61,877 bases of DNA, from assembly GCF_000374625.1 (NCBI RefSeq), contig NZ_KB894775.1, forward strand, positions 1 to 61,877, in the 5' to 3' direction. Of the stretch, positions 8,971 to 18,808 are shown in pieces. Below the pieces are notes generated by a model. It saw only the letters and a program-made list of their open reading frames with translations. It was not told the origin of the DNA and did no database searches. The translations under genes and the position numbers were made by a program. The DNA comes from Allobrachymonas chironomi DSM 19884. GTDB taxonomy: Bacteria; Pseudomonadota; Gammaproteobacteria; Burkholderiales; Burkholderiaceae_C. Within the stretch, counting starts at the first letter, position 1. Each line of letters opens with the position of its first letter.

Positions 8971-9001
8971 AAAAACAAGGGCACCCCGCGGGGTGCCCTT
9001 G
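8971..9001 (-). terminator. Rho-independent terminator of the 9023-9529 gene
   Basis: A perfect 26-bp palindrome at 8976-9001 (arms CAAGGGCACCCCG and its complement). Read leftward it is followed by TTTTT (8975-8971). It ends the leftward gene at 9023. Confidence 0.88.
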
Positions 9002-9022
9002 TGCTGATCAGCGCGACAGTGA

Positions 9023-9529
9023 TCAGTGGCGCTCGGAATACTGCTTCATCTTGATCGCAGCCGCCAGCAGGGCCACGCCACCCAGCGCCTTGATCAGGCC
9101 GGAGTTGTCGGCGTAGAACTCGCTCAGGCGCTGGCTCAGTTCGGGCTGCTGCTGTTGTGCCTCGTTGACAACCTGCGTCACCTCGGTGGGCGACAGCTGC
9201 GCGACCGCATCGGCATCAACCTGCTGCTCGCCGGGCTTCATCATCTTCTGCAGCACGCCGCCGGCCAGTGCCGCTGCCGCTGCCGGACCCAGGGCCTGGA
9301 TCACCTGGTTGATCAGGCCGGCCTGCTGCTGGTTGCTGGACTGGCCGAACATCTGGCCGACCTGCTCGCCCATGCTGGGCGTGTCCCCGGCATCAAAAGC
9401 CTCGCGCAGGCCTTCGCGCACGGTGTCACGCGGGGCATCACGCACGATCTCGTCCACATGGCTTTGTTGCGGCTGGCTGTTCTGGCTGATGGCATTGGCG
9501 ATTTGCGAAAGTGCGTCTAGCAGTCCCAT
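9023..9529 (-). CDS. Unknown protein, DUF937-like, hydrophobic C-terminus
   Basis: A 168-residue protein. The ATG at 9529 was chosen because AGGAAGGAG lies just upstream and the product starts MGLLDALSQI, an N-terminus like that of DUF937/YidB-type proteins. It is very rich in Gln, Ala and Asp. Features in order: an amphipathic N-terminal helix, a Gln/Ser segment (SQNSQPQQ), a Gly/Ala-rich hydrophobic stretch near residues 85-105 (ALGPAAAAALAGGVLQ), a second Gln/Glu-rich segment, and a C-terminal hydrophobic stretch (GVALLAAAIKMKQ) that could touch a membrane. No enzymatic motif is seen. It stands alone, divergent from hemE, with its own terminator. The DUF937 link is a resemblance only. Confidence 0.7.
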   Translation of the reverse strand: MGLLDALSQIANAISQNSQPQQSHVDEIVRDAPRDTVREGLREAFDAGDTPSMGEQVGQMFGQSSNQQQAGLINQVIQALGPAAAAALAGGVLQKMMKPGEQQVDADAVAQLSPTEVTQVVNEAQQQQPELSQRLSEFYADNSGLIKALGGVALLAAAIKMKQYSERH

Positions 9530-9722
9530 GGCGATCTCCTTCCTGATGACATGTATGTGCGCCCGGCCGGCATGGCTGGCGTCAGAATCATTATGAGCAG
9601 GGGAAGATGACCGGCTGGCGAAATGGACGGCAAATCTGGCAAGCGTCTGTAACAGCAACGATGCCGCGGTGCAGCACCCGGATGCTGCCGCTTTGCGGCC
9701 AATCCCTGCGACAATGCAGGGC

Positions 9723-10847
9723 ATGAATGCCAAGACTGCTTTTGCCCCCCTCCAGAACGATACCTTTCTGCGTGCCTGCCGCGGCCAGGCGACCGAGTAC
9801 ACGCCGCTGTGGCTGATGCGCCAGGCCGGCCGCTACCTGCCCGAGTACCGCGAAACGCGCGCCCGCGCCGGCAGCTTCATGGATCTGGCCATGAACGTGG
9901 ATTACGCCACCGAGGTCACGCTGCAGCCGCTGGACCGCTTTGCGCTGGATGCCTCGATCCTGTTCAGCGACATCCTGACGATTCCCGATGCCATGGGCCT
10001 GGGCCTCAGTTTCCAGCAGGGCGAAGGCCCGAAGTTCGAAAAGAACGTACGCGATGAGGCTGCCGTGGCCGCGCTGGACGTGCCGGACATGGACAAGCTG
10101 CGCTACGTGTTTGATGCCGTGACCAGCATCCGCAAGGCGCTGAATGGCCGCGTGCCGCTGATCGGCTTCTCCGGCAGCCCGTGGACACTGGCCTGCTACA
10201 TGGTCGAAGGTGGCAGCAGCAGCGACTACCGTGCCGTCAAGAGCCTGATGTACAGTCGCCCGGACCTGATGCACCGCATCCTCGACATCAACGCGCGCAG
10301 CGTGGCTGCCTACCTGAACGCCCAGATCGATGCCGGCGCCCAGGCCGTGATGGTCTTCGACAGCTGGGGCGGCGTGCTGGCCGACGGCAAGTTCCAGGAA
10401 TTCAGCCTGGCCTATACCGAACAGGTGCTGGGCCAGCTCAAGCGCACCGGCCCGGACGGAGCCGATATTCCGCGCATCGTCTTCACCAAGGGCGGCGGCC
10501 TGTGGCTGACACAGATGAATCTGCTCGATTGCGATGTGCTGGGCGTGGACTGGACCGTCAATCTGGGTGCCGCCCGCGCCTCGCTGTGGATGCACGGCGA
10601 AGGCAAGACGCTGCAGGGCAACCTGGATCCGAACGTGCTGTTCGCCCCGCCGGAGAAGGTGGCTGCCGAAGCGCGTGCCGTGCTCGACAGCTTTGGCACG
10701 CCGCACACCGGCGAAGGCCGGGGTGCCACGCATATCTTCAACCTGGGCCATGGCATCAGCCAGTTCACCCCGCCCGAGCACGTGACGGCGCTGGTAGAGG
10801 CCGTACACAGCCATTCGCGCGCCATGCGCGAGGCGGCGGCCGGCTGA
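9723..10847 (+). CDS. hemE: Uroporphyrinogen decarboxylase
   Basis: A 374-residue cytosolic enzyme that decarboxylates the four acetate groups of uroporphyrinogen III to give coproporphyrinogen III in heme synthesis. The signatures [16 protein letters not shown] near the N-terminus and [17 protein letters not shown] are characteristic of HemE. The start [18 protein letters not shown] at 9723 fits the family; ATGs at 9669 and 9714 would only add unconserved residues. It is followed by a strong terminator, so it forms a single-gene unit. Its position next to priA, with the origin-like region between them, is notable because hemE and priA lie not far from gidA/atp genes in several Burkholderiales. 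Confidence 0.97.
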   Translation: MNAKTAFAPLQNDTFLRACRGQATEYTPLWLMRQAGRYLPEYRETRARAGSFMDLAMNVDYATEVTLQPLDRFALDASILFSDILTIPDAMGLGLSFQQGEGPKFEKNVRDEAAVAALDVPDMDKLRYVFDAVTSIRKALNGRVPLIGFSGSPWTLACYMVEGGSSSDYRAVKSLMYSRPDLMHRILDINARSVAAYLNAQIDAGAQAVMVFDSWGGVLADGKFQEFSLAYTEQVLGQLKRTGPDGADIPRIVFTKGGGLWLTQMNLLDCDVLGVDWTVNLGAARASLWMHGEGKTLQGNLDPNVLFAPPEKVAAEARAVLDSFGTPHTGEGRGATHIFNLGHGISQFTPPEHVTALVEAVHSHSRAMREAAAG

Positions 10848-10870
10848 CAAGGCCCTTGCCCCGTGTACCA

Positions 10871-10897
10871 CCGCTGGCCTGTGCCAGCGGTTTTTTT
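10871..10897 (+). terminator. Rho-independent terminator of hemE
   Basis: CCGCTGGC (10871-10878) pairs with GCCAGCGG (10883-10890) across a CTGT loop and is followed by seven T residues. Confidence 0.92.
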
Positions 10898-11053
10898 GTC
10901 CGCGGCCTGCAGCCGTTGGCCAAACTGTGGAAAACCGTGCCTGTCAAGCCCGGAAAATCCGGCTGTGCGGGCTTGACAACGCCAGGTTATGCACATTTCC
11001 ATACTGATCGCCCTGCGCTGGGCAGCTGACTGGCAAGCTCCCAGGAGGGTTTT

Positions 11054-11173
11054 GCAAGTTATTGAATTTCAAGAAAAAATAATCTCAAGTCAAGCTGCAG
11101 CAAACGTCTGCAAGTACGTGATTCCTCGTCTTGTCCAGTGCGTACCCAAGGGATACCCACAAAGTTATCCACA
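11054..11173 (+). repeat. DnaA-box module A (120 bp)
   Basis: It begins GCAAGTTATTGAATTTC, runs through an A-rich tract, and ends CCCACAAAGTTATCCACA. It is the most diverged of the three modules, but has the same length and the same ends. Confidence 0.7.
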
Positions 11174-11406
11174 GGTCACTGATAGGCTCTGGAAAGCCCA
11201 ATCAGGACAAGCACTTGGGGCAGCCTGGTCGGGCAAGATGACAAGAGTGTCAGCTAACTGGAAGCCGACGACCGGATGTGCGTTGCATCCAGGCCACTGC
11301 AGGCACAAACCCGAGTACCTCATGCGGATTTGTACACATGCCACAGAGGCGTCTTCGGCACGTCATTTATGTTGCAGCGCAACAGAATCGTCCCTTGACA
11401 TATTCC

Positions 11407-11525
11407 GCAAGTTGTTGATTTTTATGGATTTCATTTTTTGCCACTTATCTAGGCAAAACGCTGGAAGCCATGCAGAACGCGGACTTGGCGCACTCCTCCC
11501 AAGATCATCCACAAAGTTATCCACA
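11407..11525 (+). repeat. DnaA-box module B (119 bp)
   Basis: It begins GCAAGTTGTTGATTTT, continues with a T-rich tract, and ends CATCCACAAAGTTATCCACA. Module C shares scattered identities along its whole length, for example GCAAA, AAGCC, ACGCG and CCCAAGA blocks. The end also holds a weaker tandem box TCATCCACA 12 bp before the perfect one. Confidence 0.78.
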
Positions 11526-11793
11526 GGAGCTGTGGGCGAACCCCGGCTGCCCGGCAAGCCAGCAGATACGGGGCTTTCCGGCCCCCCTGCGTCAGAAGCC
11601 AGCAAATATGCGGGCTGGCGCAGGGGCTGCGCGCCAGGCCACGTCTGCTCTGGCCTGGCAGCGGCTTGGATGAACATACAGTCCGGATGGACAAAAAAAC
11701 CTGTCTGAACGGCCAGCCGGCACGATTTATCCCCACATTTGTGCTAATGGCTGCCGATACGGACAACACGCCGGCATATTTTTCATCAATCTC

Positions 11794-11913
11794 GCAAGTT
11801 GTTGATTTTCAATATATTTATCTTTTTGCCCATTTTTGCTGCAAAGTGCTCAAAGCCTTGAATGACGCGCACTTGCGTGCTCCACCCCCAAGACATCCAC
11901 AAAGTTATCCACA
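11794..11913 (+). repeat. DnaA-box module C (120 bp)
   Basis: It begins GCAAGTTGTTGATTTTC, followed by a TATATTTATCTTTTTG tract, and ends CATCCACAAAGTTATCCACA. It lies 71 bp before the priA start, so it also occupies the priA promoter region. Confidence 0.78.
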
Positions 11914-11983
11914 TTTGCTGGGGGCATGTGCACAACCGGACTTTTCCCCTCTGGAACGCGCCGGAACGGGTAAAGTACCGGCC

Positions 11984-14110
11984 ATGTCTTCCCTGCTTCC
12001 TGACGCTGCTGCAGGCGTTCCGGTACCGGTGCTGGTCGCGCTGCCGGCACACAGCCCGCTGTCAGCCCGCCCCTTGCACTATTTGCATGCGCACGCCTTG
12101 CCGGCCGGCACGCTGGTGCGCGTGCCGCTGGGCGCACGCCAGGTACTCGGCGTGGTCTGGGACGGGCCGGAGCAGCCGGAATCGGAGACGGTCCAGTTGC
12201 GCGCCATCAGCGAGGTGCTGGATACGCTGCCGGTGCTGGATAGCGGCTGGCGACAGCTGGTGCAGTTCACCGCACGTTATTACCAGCGCAGCATGGGTGA
12301 GGTCGCGCTGTCGGCACTGCCGCCCCAGCTGCGTGACATGGATGGCACGCAGCTGGCGCGCCGGCTGAAGAAGCTGGACAAGGCGATGCTGGCCGCAGCC
12401 ACGGACAGCGCCGAAGCCCCGCTGCCCTTGTCGGCACAGCAGCAGGCAGCCCTGACCACGCTGCTGCAACAGCAGCGACAGGCACAAGCCGGCCAGCCCC
12501 TGGCACCGGCGCTGCTGTTCGGCAGCACCGGCAGCGGCAAGACCGAGGTTTATCTGCAGGCAGCGGCCGCGCTGCTGGACGAGGATGCGCAGGCCCAGGT
12601 GCTGGTGATGGTGCCGGAGATCAACCTGACGCCGCAGCTGGAGCAGCGCTTTGCACGCCGCTTTCCACAGCATCGCCTGGTCAGCATGCACAGCGGCATG
12701 ACGCCGGCGCAGCGGCTGCAGGCCTGGCTGGCGGCGCATTTCGGCCAGGCACGCATCGTACTGGGCACGCGTATGGCGGTGCTGGCTTCGCTGCCGGGAC
12801 TGCGCCTGATCGTGGTCGACGAGGAGCACGATCCGAGCTACAAGCAGCAGGAAGGTGCGCGCTATTCGGCCCGCGATCTGGCCATTTACCGCGCCCACCA
12901 TGCCGGTGCCGGGATACTGCTGGGATCGGCCACTCCCTCGCTGGAAAGCTGGCACCACAGCCGGCCGGCTGGTGATGGCGATGCCGGCGGACGCTATCTG
13001 CGCCTGTGCATGCCGGACCGGATTGGCGCTGCACCGCTGCCCAGGGTACGGCTGGTGGACATGCGGCAACAGCCCTGGCAAACCGTGTTCAGCGCGGCGC
13101 TGCTGGCTGCCATGGAAGAGCGCATCGCGCGTGGCGAACAGTGCATGGTGCTGCTGAACCGGCGCGGCTATGCGCCGGTGCTGCACTGTGGCGACTGCGG
13201 CTGGAAAAGCGAATGCCCGCATTGCAGCGCCTACCGCGTATTCCACAAGCTGGATCGCACGCTGCGCTGCCACCACTGCGGCTTTACCGAGCGCGTCCCG
13301 CATGCCTGCCCGGGCTGCGGCAACCAGGATCTGCGCACGCTGGGCCAGGGCACCGAACAGCTGGAAGAAGCGCTGGCGCAGCAGTTGCAGAACCTGCAGC
13401 GCCCGGATGGCAGCGCGATCCGCATCCTGCGCATGGACGCCGACACCACGCGCCATGCCGGCAGTCTGGAGCAGCAGCTCGGCCAGGTACACGCCGGCGA
13501 TGTCGATGTCCTGGTCGGTACGCAGATGATTGCCAAGGGGCATGATTTCCGGCACATCACGCTGGTGGCCGCGCTGAATCCGGACAGCGCCCTGTTCAGC
13601 AGCGATTTCCGTGCGCCGGAACGCCTGTTCAGCCTGCTGATGCAGGCCGGTGGCCGCGCCGGGCGCGATGCCGCCATCGGCAGCACCAGCGAGCTGTGGA
13701 TCCAGACCCAGTTTCCCGAACATGCCCTGTTTGCCGCCCTGCAGACACACGACTACCCGGCGTTTGCCGCACAGCAGCTGGAAGAGCGCGCCGCCGCCGG
13801 CATGCCACCGTTCAGCCACCAGGCGCTGGTGCGCGCCGAAAGCCGTGACCAGCAGCAGGCGCAGGACTTTCTGAACCTGGCGCTGCACAGCCTGCAGCAA
13901 TACGACCCGCAGGGCCTGGTGTTCGGCTACCCGGCGATCCCGATGACGCCGCAGCGCGTGGCCAACCGCGAACGCGCGCAAATGCTGCTGGAAACGGATC
14001 AGCGCCAGGCCCTGCTGCGCCGGCTGCCGATCCTGGCGCAGCTGCTGCAGCAGCACCGGCCGCGCGGCATCCTGCGCTGGGCCATTGATGTGGATCCGCT
14101 GGCCATCTGA
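11984..14110 (+). CDS. priA: Primosomal replication-restart helicase
   Basis: A 708-residue superfamily 2 helicase that reloads the replisome at repaired forks. Visible parts: an N-terminal DNA-binding domain (VRVPLGARQVLGVVW), Walker A GSTGSGKTEVY near residue 180, DEEH box (VVDEEHDPSYKQQEG) near 278, and the zinc-binding Cys pairs CGDCGW, CPHC, CHHCGF and CPGCG around residues 400-450. A helicase motif with AGRAGRD follows. The ATG at 11984 gives the family N-terminus (VALPAHSPLSARPLHY); the SD is weak. Origin-like DNA with DnaA boxes lies directly upstream, and no rho-independent terminator follows before the next gene. Confidence 0.96.
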   Translation: MSSLLPDAAAGVPVPVLVALPAHSPLSARPLHYLHAHALPAGTLVRVPLGARQVLGVVWDGPEQPESETVQLRAISEVLDTLPVLDSGWRQLVQFTARYYQRSMGEVALSALPPQLRDMDGTQLARRLKKLDKAMLAAATDSAEAPLPLSAQQQAALTTLLQQQRQAQAGQPLAPALLFGSTGSGKTEVYLQAAAALLDEDAQAQVLVMVPEINLTPQLEQRFARRFPQHRLVSMHSGMTPAQRLQAWLAAHFGQARIVLGTRMAVLASLPGLRLIVVDEEHDPSYKQQEGARYSARDLAIYRAHHAGAGILLGSATPSLESWHHSRPAGDGDAGGRYLRLCMPDRIGAAPLPRVRLVDMRQQPWQTVFSAALLAAMEERIARGEQCMVLLNRRGYAPVLHCGDCGWKSECPHCSAYRVFHKLDRTLRCHHCGFTERVPHACPGCGNQDLRTLGQGTEQLEEALAQQLQNLQRPDGSAIRILRMDADTTRHAGSLEQQLGQVHAGDVDVLVGTQMIAKGHDFRHITLVAALNPDSALFSSDFRAPERLFSLLMQAGGRAGRDAAIGSTSELWIQTQFPEHALFAALQTHDYPAFAAQQLEERAAAGMPPFSHQALVRAESRDQQQAQDFLNLALHSLQQYDPQGLVFGYPAIPMTPQRVANRERAQMLLETDQRQALLRRLPILAQLLQQHRPRGILRWAIDVDPLAI

Positions 14111-14128
14111 GTGCAGGCGTTACAGTAG

Positions 14129-15151
<1,023 letters not shown>

Positions 15152-15246
15152 AACAGAGACAGGCGCTTCAGCAAAATTCCTACGTGCAGATGGTGCGGAT
15201 CGGGCGGATACTGGCTCCAATCCCATCACCCGACAAGGAGAATCCC

Positions 15247-15597
15247 ATGAAAAGCACTGCCCTGGCACTGCGTGCCGCCCTGTTTGCCGCTTCCCTGGGG
15301 ATGGCCGCTGCCGCATCGGCACAGACCGCCCCGGCTGCGCCGTCCCCCAGCGGGGCACAGAAAGGCTATCCGACAGCGCAGGCGCATGAAGCGGCGGCTG
15401 CGCGCGGTGCGCCGGGCCAGCTGAGCTCCAAGCCGCTGACCCAGTACCAGATCAACGCCCAGGCGCGCTGCGAACGCCTGCCGGACCTGTACAAGCAGGC
15501 CTGCCTGGATCGCGTCAGTGGCGGCGGCGAGGCTAGCGGCAGCGTGGCCGCAGGCGGCATCCTGCGCAGCAGCGAAGTGATTGTGCCGGCGGAATAA
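15247..15597 (+). CDS. Small secreted protein of unknown function
   Basis: A 116-residue protein starting at 15247 after AAGGAG. A Sec signal peptide is clear: MKSTALALRAALF, a hydrophobic core, and a likely cleavage after ASA near residue 25. The mature part is Ala/Pro-rich at first, then carries two cysteines in ARCERLPDLYKQACLDR that probably form a disulfide in the periplasm, and ends in a Gly/Ser-rich segment leading to LRSSEVIVPAE. I recall similar short exported proteins with this Cys-containing helix in Burkholderiales, none with an assigned role. It ends 12 nt before the convergent AEC carrier gene. Confidence 0.72.
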   Translation: MKSTALALRAALFAASLGMAAAASAQTAPAAPSPSGAQKGYPTAQAHEAAAARGAPGQLSSKPLTQYQINAQARCERLPDLYKQACLDRVSGGGEASGSVAAGGILRSSEVIVPAE

Positions 15598-15609
15598 GCC
15601 GTCTTGCCC

Positions 15610-16587
15610 TCAGGGCCGCATCCACTGCGTTACCAGCGCAAAGCTGACAAACGAGGCCAGCGTACTGAGCAGGATCACGCGCGCCACACGCGTGTTGTCC
15701 GCGCCCAGGCGTTCGGCCAGCAGCGAGACATTGCTGGCACTGGGCAGTGCGGCGGCCATTACCAGCACCTGCAGTGCCAGGTCGGACAGCGGTAGCCCGA
15801 CGCGACGCGCCAGCACGCAGGCACCCAACACCAGCAGCGGATGCAGCACCAGCTTGATGGCGGCGATGCCGGCCGGATCGCGCCAGCCGCCATCGGCATG
15901 CCGGGCAGACTGCGGAACCATATTGGCACGCGCCAGAACCGCCCCGATGGTGAACAACGCCACCGGCGTGGCGGCATTGGCGAGCAGGCTGACGGTCTTG
16001 TCCAGCACCGCCGGCAACACCCATTGCTGCGCCGTGAATCCGGTACCCAGCAGAATCGCCCACGCCATCGGATTGCCGAGCACGCCGCGCAAGGCCTTGC
16101 CCAGCGCCTGCCGCATCGCCTGCAGGCCGCTGCCTTCGGCCCCGTCCAGCCGTGACAGCGCGATACAGACCGAGGATGTGATCACCATGTCGGCGGCAAC
16201 CAGCAGGATGATCGGGCCGCTGGCGGCTTCGCCCAGCAGGGCCACCAGCAGCGGAACCCCCATGAAGCCGCTGTTCGGGAACACCGCCACCAGGGCCCCC
16301 ATGGCGGCATCGTTCCAGCTGCGGCCCTGACGTCGCGCCAGGGCCACGCTCAGGGTGACCAGCACGGCAGCCGCCAGCAGGTAGCAGGCCAGCAGCACGC
16401 CATCCAGCAGCTGCTGCAGCGGCGTGCGCGCCGCCAGCTGGAACAGCAGCGCAGGCAGTGCAAAATACAGCACAAAGCTATTCAAGCCCGGAATGGCAGC
16501 CAAAGGCAGCAGCTGGCGACGTGCGGCCAGATAGCCACACAGCACCAGCGCAAAGAATGGAAAGGTAACGGCAAGAATCGACAGCAT
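15610..16587 (-). CDS. AEC (auxin efflux carrier)-family transporter
   Basis: A 325-residue integral membrane protein with about ten hydrophobic segments in two halves. The start MLSILAVTFPFFALVLCGYL at 16587 begins directly with the first membrane helix, as usual in the family. Conserved blocks include FPNSGFMGVPLL and, in the second half, GNPMAWAILLG and ALPSASNVSLLAERL. Bacterial AEC proteins include malonate and other organic-acid carriers; the substrate here cannot be inferred and no metabolic genes flank it. It is divergent from the rep helicase gene, with 139 bp between the two starts. Confidence 0.88.
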   Translation of the reverse strand: MLSILAVTFPFFALVLCGYLAARRQLLPLAAIPGLNSFVLYFALPALLFQLAARTPLQQLLDGVLLACYLLAAAVLVTLSVALARRQGRSWNDAAMGALVAVFPNSGFMGVPLLVALLGEAASGPIILLVAADMVITSSVCIALSRLDGAEGSGLQAMRQALGKALRGVLGNPMAWAILLGTGFTAQQWVLPAVLDKTVSLLANAATPVALFTIGAVLARANMVPQSARHADGGWRDPAGIAAIKLVLHPLLVLGACVLARRVGLPLSDLALQVLVMAAALPSASNVSLLAERLGADNTRVARVILLSTLASFVSFALVTQWMRP

Positions 16588-16683
16588 CGGGCAGCACTCG
16601 GCAAGCGCCCCATTCTGCCAGAGCCAGACCAACGGACCGGCCCCTGCTTTCCCGCTTTGGGCGATAATGTCCCATCCCTGATC

Positions 16684-16704
16684 GACCCGCTGCGGCGGGT
16701 CTTT
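16684..16704 (+). other. Hairpin in the rep leader
   Basis: GACCCGC (16684-16690) pairs with GCGGGTC (16695-16701) across TGCG, followed by TTT. It ends 25 nt before the rep start codon and after the likely promoter. It could be an attenuator or a weak terminator. Confidence 0.45.
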
Positions 16705-16726
16705 GCATTTGTCTTTCTGGAGTTCC

Positions 16727-18808
16727 ATGTCGTCTGATGGCCTGAATATCGCGCAGCAGGAAGCGGTCAACTACCTGCATGGCCCCTGCCTGGTGCTGGC
16801 GGGCGCGGGTTCGGGCAAGACGCGCGTGATCACGCACAAGATCGCGCGGCTGATCCAGGCCGGACTGGAGCCGAAGCGCATTGCCGCCATCACCTTTACC
16901 AACAAGGCCGCCGCCGAAATGCGCGAGCGCGCCAAGGGCCTGATTGGTGCCAGGGCTGCGCGCGAGGTGGTGATCTGCACTTTCCACGCGCTGGGCGTGC
17001 GCATGCTGCGCGAGGATGGCCAGACGATTGGCCTGAAGGAGCAGTTCAGCATCCTGGACAGCGATGACGTGCTGTCGCTGCTGAAGGACTGCGGCAAGAC
17101 CACCGATGCCGCCGTGGCGCGCCAATGGCAGTGGACCATCAGCCTATGGAAGAACCAGGGCCTGACGCCGGCCCAGGCGCTGGAGCAGGCTCGCGGCAAC
17201 GAGGAGCATCGCAGCGCCGCGATGGTGATGCAGCTCTACCATGAGCGCCTGCAGGCCTATCAGAGCGTGGATTTTGACGACCTGATCCAGCTGCCACTGA
17301 AGCTGATGCAGCAGCACCCCGAGGTACGCGCAAAATGGCAGCAGCAGCTGGGCCATGTGCTGGTCGACGAATACCAGGACACCAACGCCACCCAGTACGA
17401 GCTGCTCAAGCTGCTGGTCGGACCGCACCGGCCCGATGCACGCTTTACCGCCGTGGGTGACGACGACCAGAGCATTTACGGCTGGCGCGGTGCCACGCTG
17501 GACAACCTGCGCAAGCTGCCGGAAGATTTTCCGGAGCTGAAGGTGATCAAGCTGGAGCAGAACTACCGCTCCACCAGCAACATCCTGCAGGCCGCCAACA
17601 ACGTGATCGGCCCGAACCCGAAGCTGTTTCCCAAGACCCTGTGGAGCGCGCTCGGCGATGGCGAGCCGGTACGCGTGATCGATGCCGACAACGAGGAACA
17701 CGAAGCCGACCGTGTGGTGGCGCGCATCCAGAGCCTGCGCTCCACCTCCAGCTACAAGGAGTTCCGCGACTTTGCGATCCTGTACCGTGCCAACCACCAG
17801 AGCCGACTACTGGAAACCGCGCTGCGCCGCGCGCAGATTCCGTACAAGGTATCGGGCGGCACCAGCTTTTTTGACCGCGCCGAAATCAAGGACCTGTGTG
17901 CCTGGTTCCGGCTGCTGGCCAACAACGATGATGATCCGGCCTTTCTGCGCGCCATCACCAGCCCGAAGCGCGGCATTGGCCACACCACCATGCAGCAGCT
18001 GGGCGAGTTTGCCGGCAAGTACCGCATCAGCATGTTCGAGGCGCTGTTCAGCCCTTCTCTGCCGGCCGCCCTGCCCAAGCGCGCGGTAGACAGCCTGCAT
18101 GAATTTGGCCGCTACCTGAACGATCTGGAGTACCGGGCACGCCATACCAGCGGCGCTGAAGCGGCGCGCACCTTCCTCGGCGACTGGCTGCGCGAGATCC
18201 AGTTCGAGCAATACCTGATCGACAGCGAGGACAGCGAAAAGGTCGCCGCCGCACGCTGGAACAATGTGCTCGAATTCATCGACTGGATGGCGGGCCGCGC
18301 CGGCGGCACGCTGGACGATACCGCCGGTGTGCACACGCAAAGCGAGATCAGGACCGTGCTGGAAGTGGCACAGACCATCGCCCTGCTCTCCACCATCTCC
18401 GAACGCGAGGAGGAGCAGAACGTGGTCACGCTGTCCACGCTGCACGCTTCCAAGGGTCTGGAGTGGCCGCATGTGATGATGATCGGCGTGGTGGAAGGCC
18501 TGCTGCCGTTCCGCGTGGACGATGAGGCCGGCAGCGGCGAAGCGGAAGGCCTGCTGCAGCGCATCCAGGAAGAACGCCGGCTGATGTACGTGGGCATCAC
18601 GCGCGCGCAGCGTTCTCTGGCGGTGAGCTGGACACGCCGGCGCAAGAAGGGACGCGACATCATCAGCGCGCAGCCCAGCCGTTTCATCAAGGAAATGGCA
18701 CTGGACAGCGCCACCGTCAAGGAAGATCCGCGCGAGAAGCTGAAGGCGCTGCGCGCCGAGTTCGCGAAAAAGGCCGCTGCCAGCGCCGAGGCGAAATCAC
18801 GCCTGTGA
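16727..18808 (+). CDS. rep: ATP-dependent DNA helicase, Rep/UvrD type
   Basis: A 693-residue superfamily 1A 3'-5' helicase. Walker A AGAGSGKT is at residues 25-32, followed by AAITFTNKAAAEMRER (motif Ia), VDEYQDTN (motif II), GDDDQSIYGWRGA (motif III), LEQNYRST (motif IV), VTLSTLHASKGLEWP (motif V) and LMYVGITRAQ (motif VI). The wording around YKVSGGTSFFDRAEIKDL and the length fit Rep rather than UvrD. Rep removes protein roadblocks ahead of forks. The start MSSDGLNIAQQ at 16727 follows GGAG. The last 12 bp overlap the convergent transglutaminase gene. Confidence 0.92.
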   Translation: MSSDGLNIAQQEAVNYLHGPCLVLAGAGSGKTRVITHKIARLIQAGLEPKRIAAITFTNKAAAEMRERAKGLIGARAAREVVICTFHALGVRMLREDGQTIGLKEQFSILDSDDVLSLLKDCGKTTDAAVARQWQWTISLWKNQGLTPAQALEQARGNEEHRSAAMVMQLYHERLQAYQSVDFDDLIQLPLKLMQQHPEVRAKWQQQLGHVLVDEYQDTNATQYELLKLLVGPHRPDARFTAVGDDDQSIYGWRGATLDNLRKLPEDFPELKVIKLEQNYRSTSNILQAANNVIGPNPKLFPKTLWSALGDGEPVRVIDADNEEHEADRVVARIQSLRSTSSYKEFRDFAILYRANHQSRLLETALRRAQIPYKVSGGTSFFDRAEIKDLCAWFRLLANNDDDPAFLRAITSPKRGIGHTTMQQLGEFAGKYRISMFEALFSPSLPAALPKRAVDSLHEFGRYLNDLEYRARHTSGAEAARTFLGDWLREIQFEQYLIDSEDSEKVAAARWNNVLEFIDWMAGRAGGTLDDTAGVHTQSEIRTVLEVAQTIALLSTISEREEEQNVVTLSTLHASKGLEWPHVMMIGVVEGLLPFRVDDEAGSGEAEGLLQRIQEERRLMYVGITRAQRSLAVSWTRRRKKGRDIISAQPSRFIKEMALDSATVKEDPREKLKALRAEFAKKAAASAEAKSRL

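Larger units (their letters stand above)
10898..11983. other. Candidate replication origin / DnaA-binding region
   Basis: This is a 1.1-kb gene-free stretch between hemE and priA. It contains four matches to the DnaA box TTATNCACA on the plus strand: TTATGCACA at 10987-10995, and TTATCCACA at 11165-11173, 11517-11525 and 11905-11913. One-mismatch relatives include TTGTACACA (11330-11338) and TTATCCCCA (11727-11735). AT-rich tracts stand out from the GC-rich surroundings at about 11054-11095, 11407-11450 and 11794-11845. Each precedes a perfect TTATCCACA by the same distance, forming three modules listed separately. The clustering of DnaA boxes with possible unwinding elements suggests oriC. 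A DnaA-titration locus (datA-like) is the alternative. dnaA itself is not in the window. Confidence 0.6.

Noticed and set aside
11779-11786. A second TTTTTCAT octamer
   Set aside because: It lies in an AT-rich tract inside the origin-like region with no element genes nearby; likely chance.
11054-11913. The three modules as a CRISPR array
   Set aside because: Repeat ends are short, spacing is 350-390 bp, and no cas genes are present.
12062-14056. A 664-codon open frame antisense to priA
   Set aside because: Shadow of priA; no recognisable domain, and composition typical of antisense frames in GC-rich DNA.
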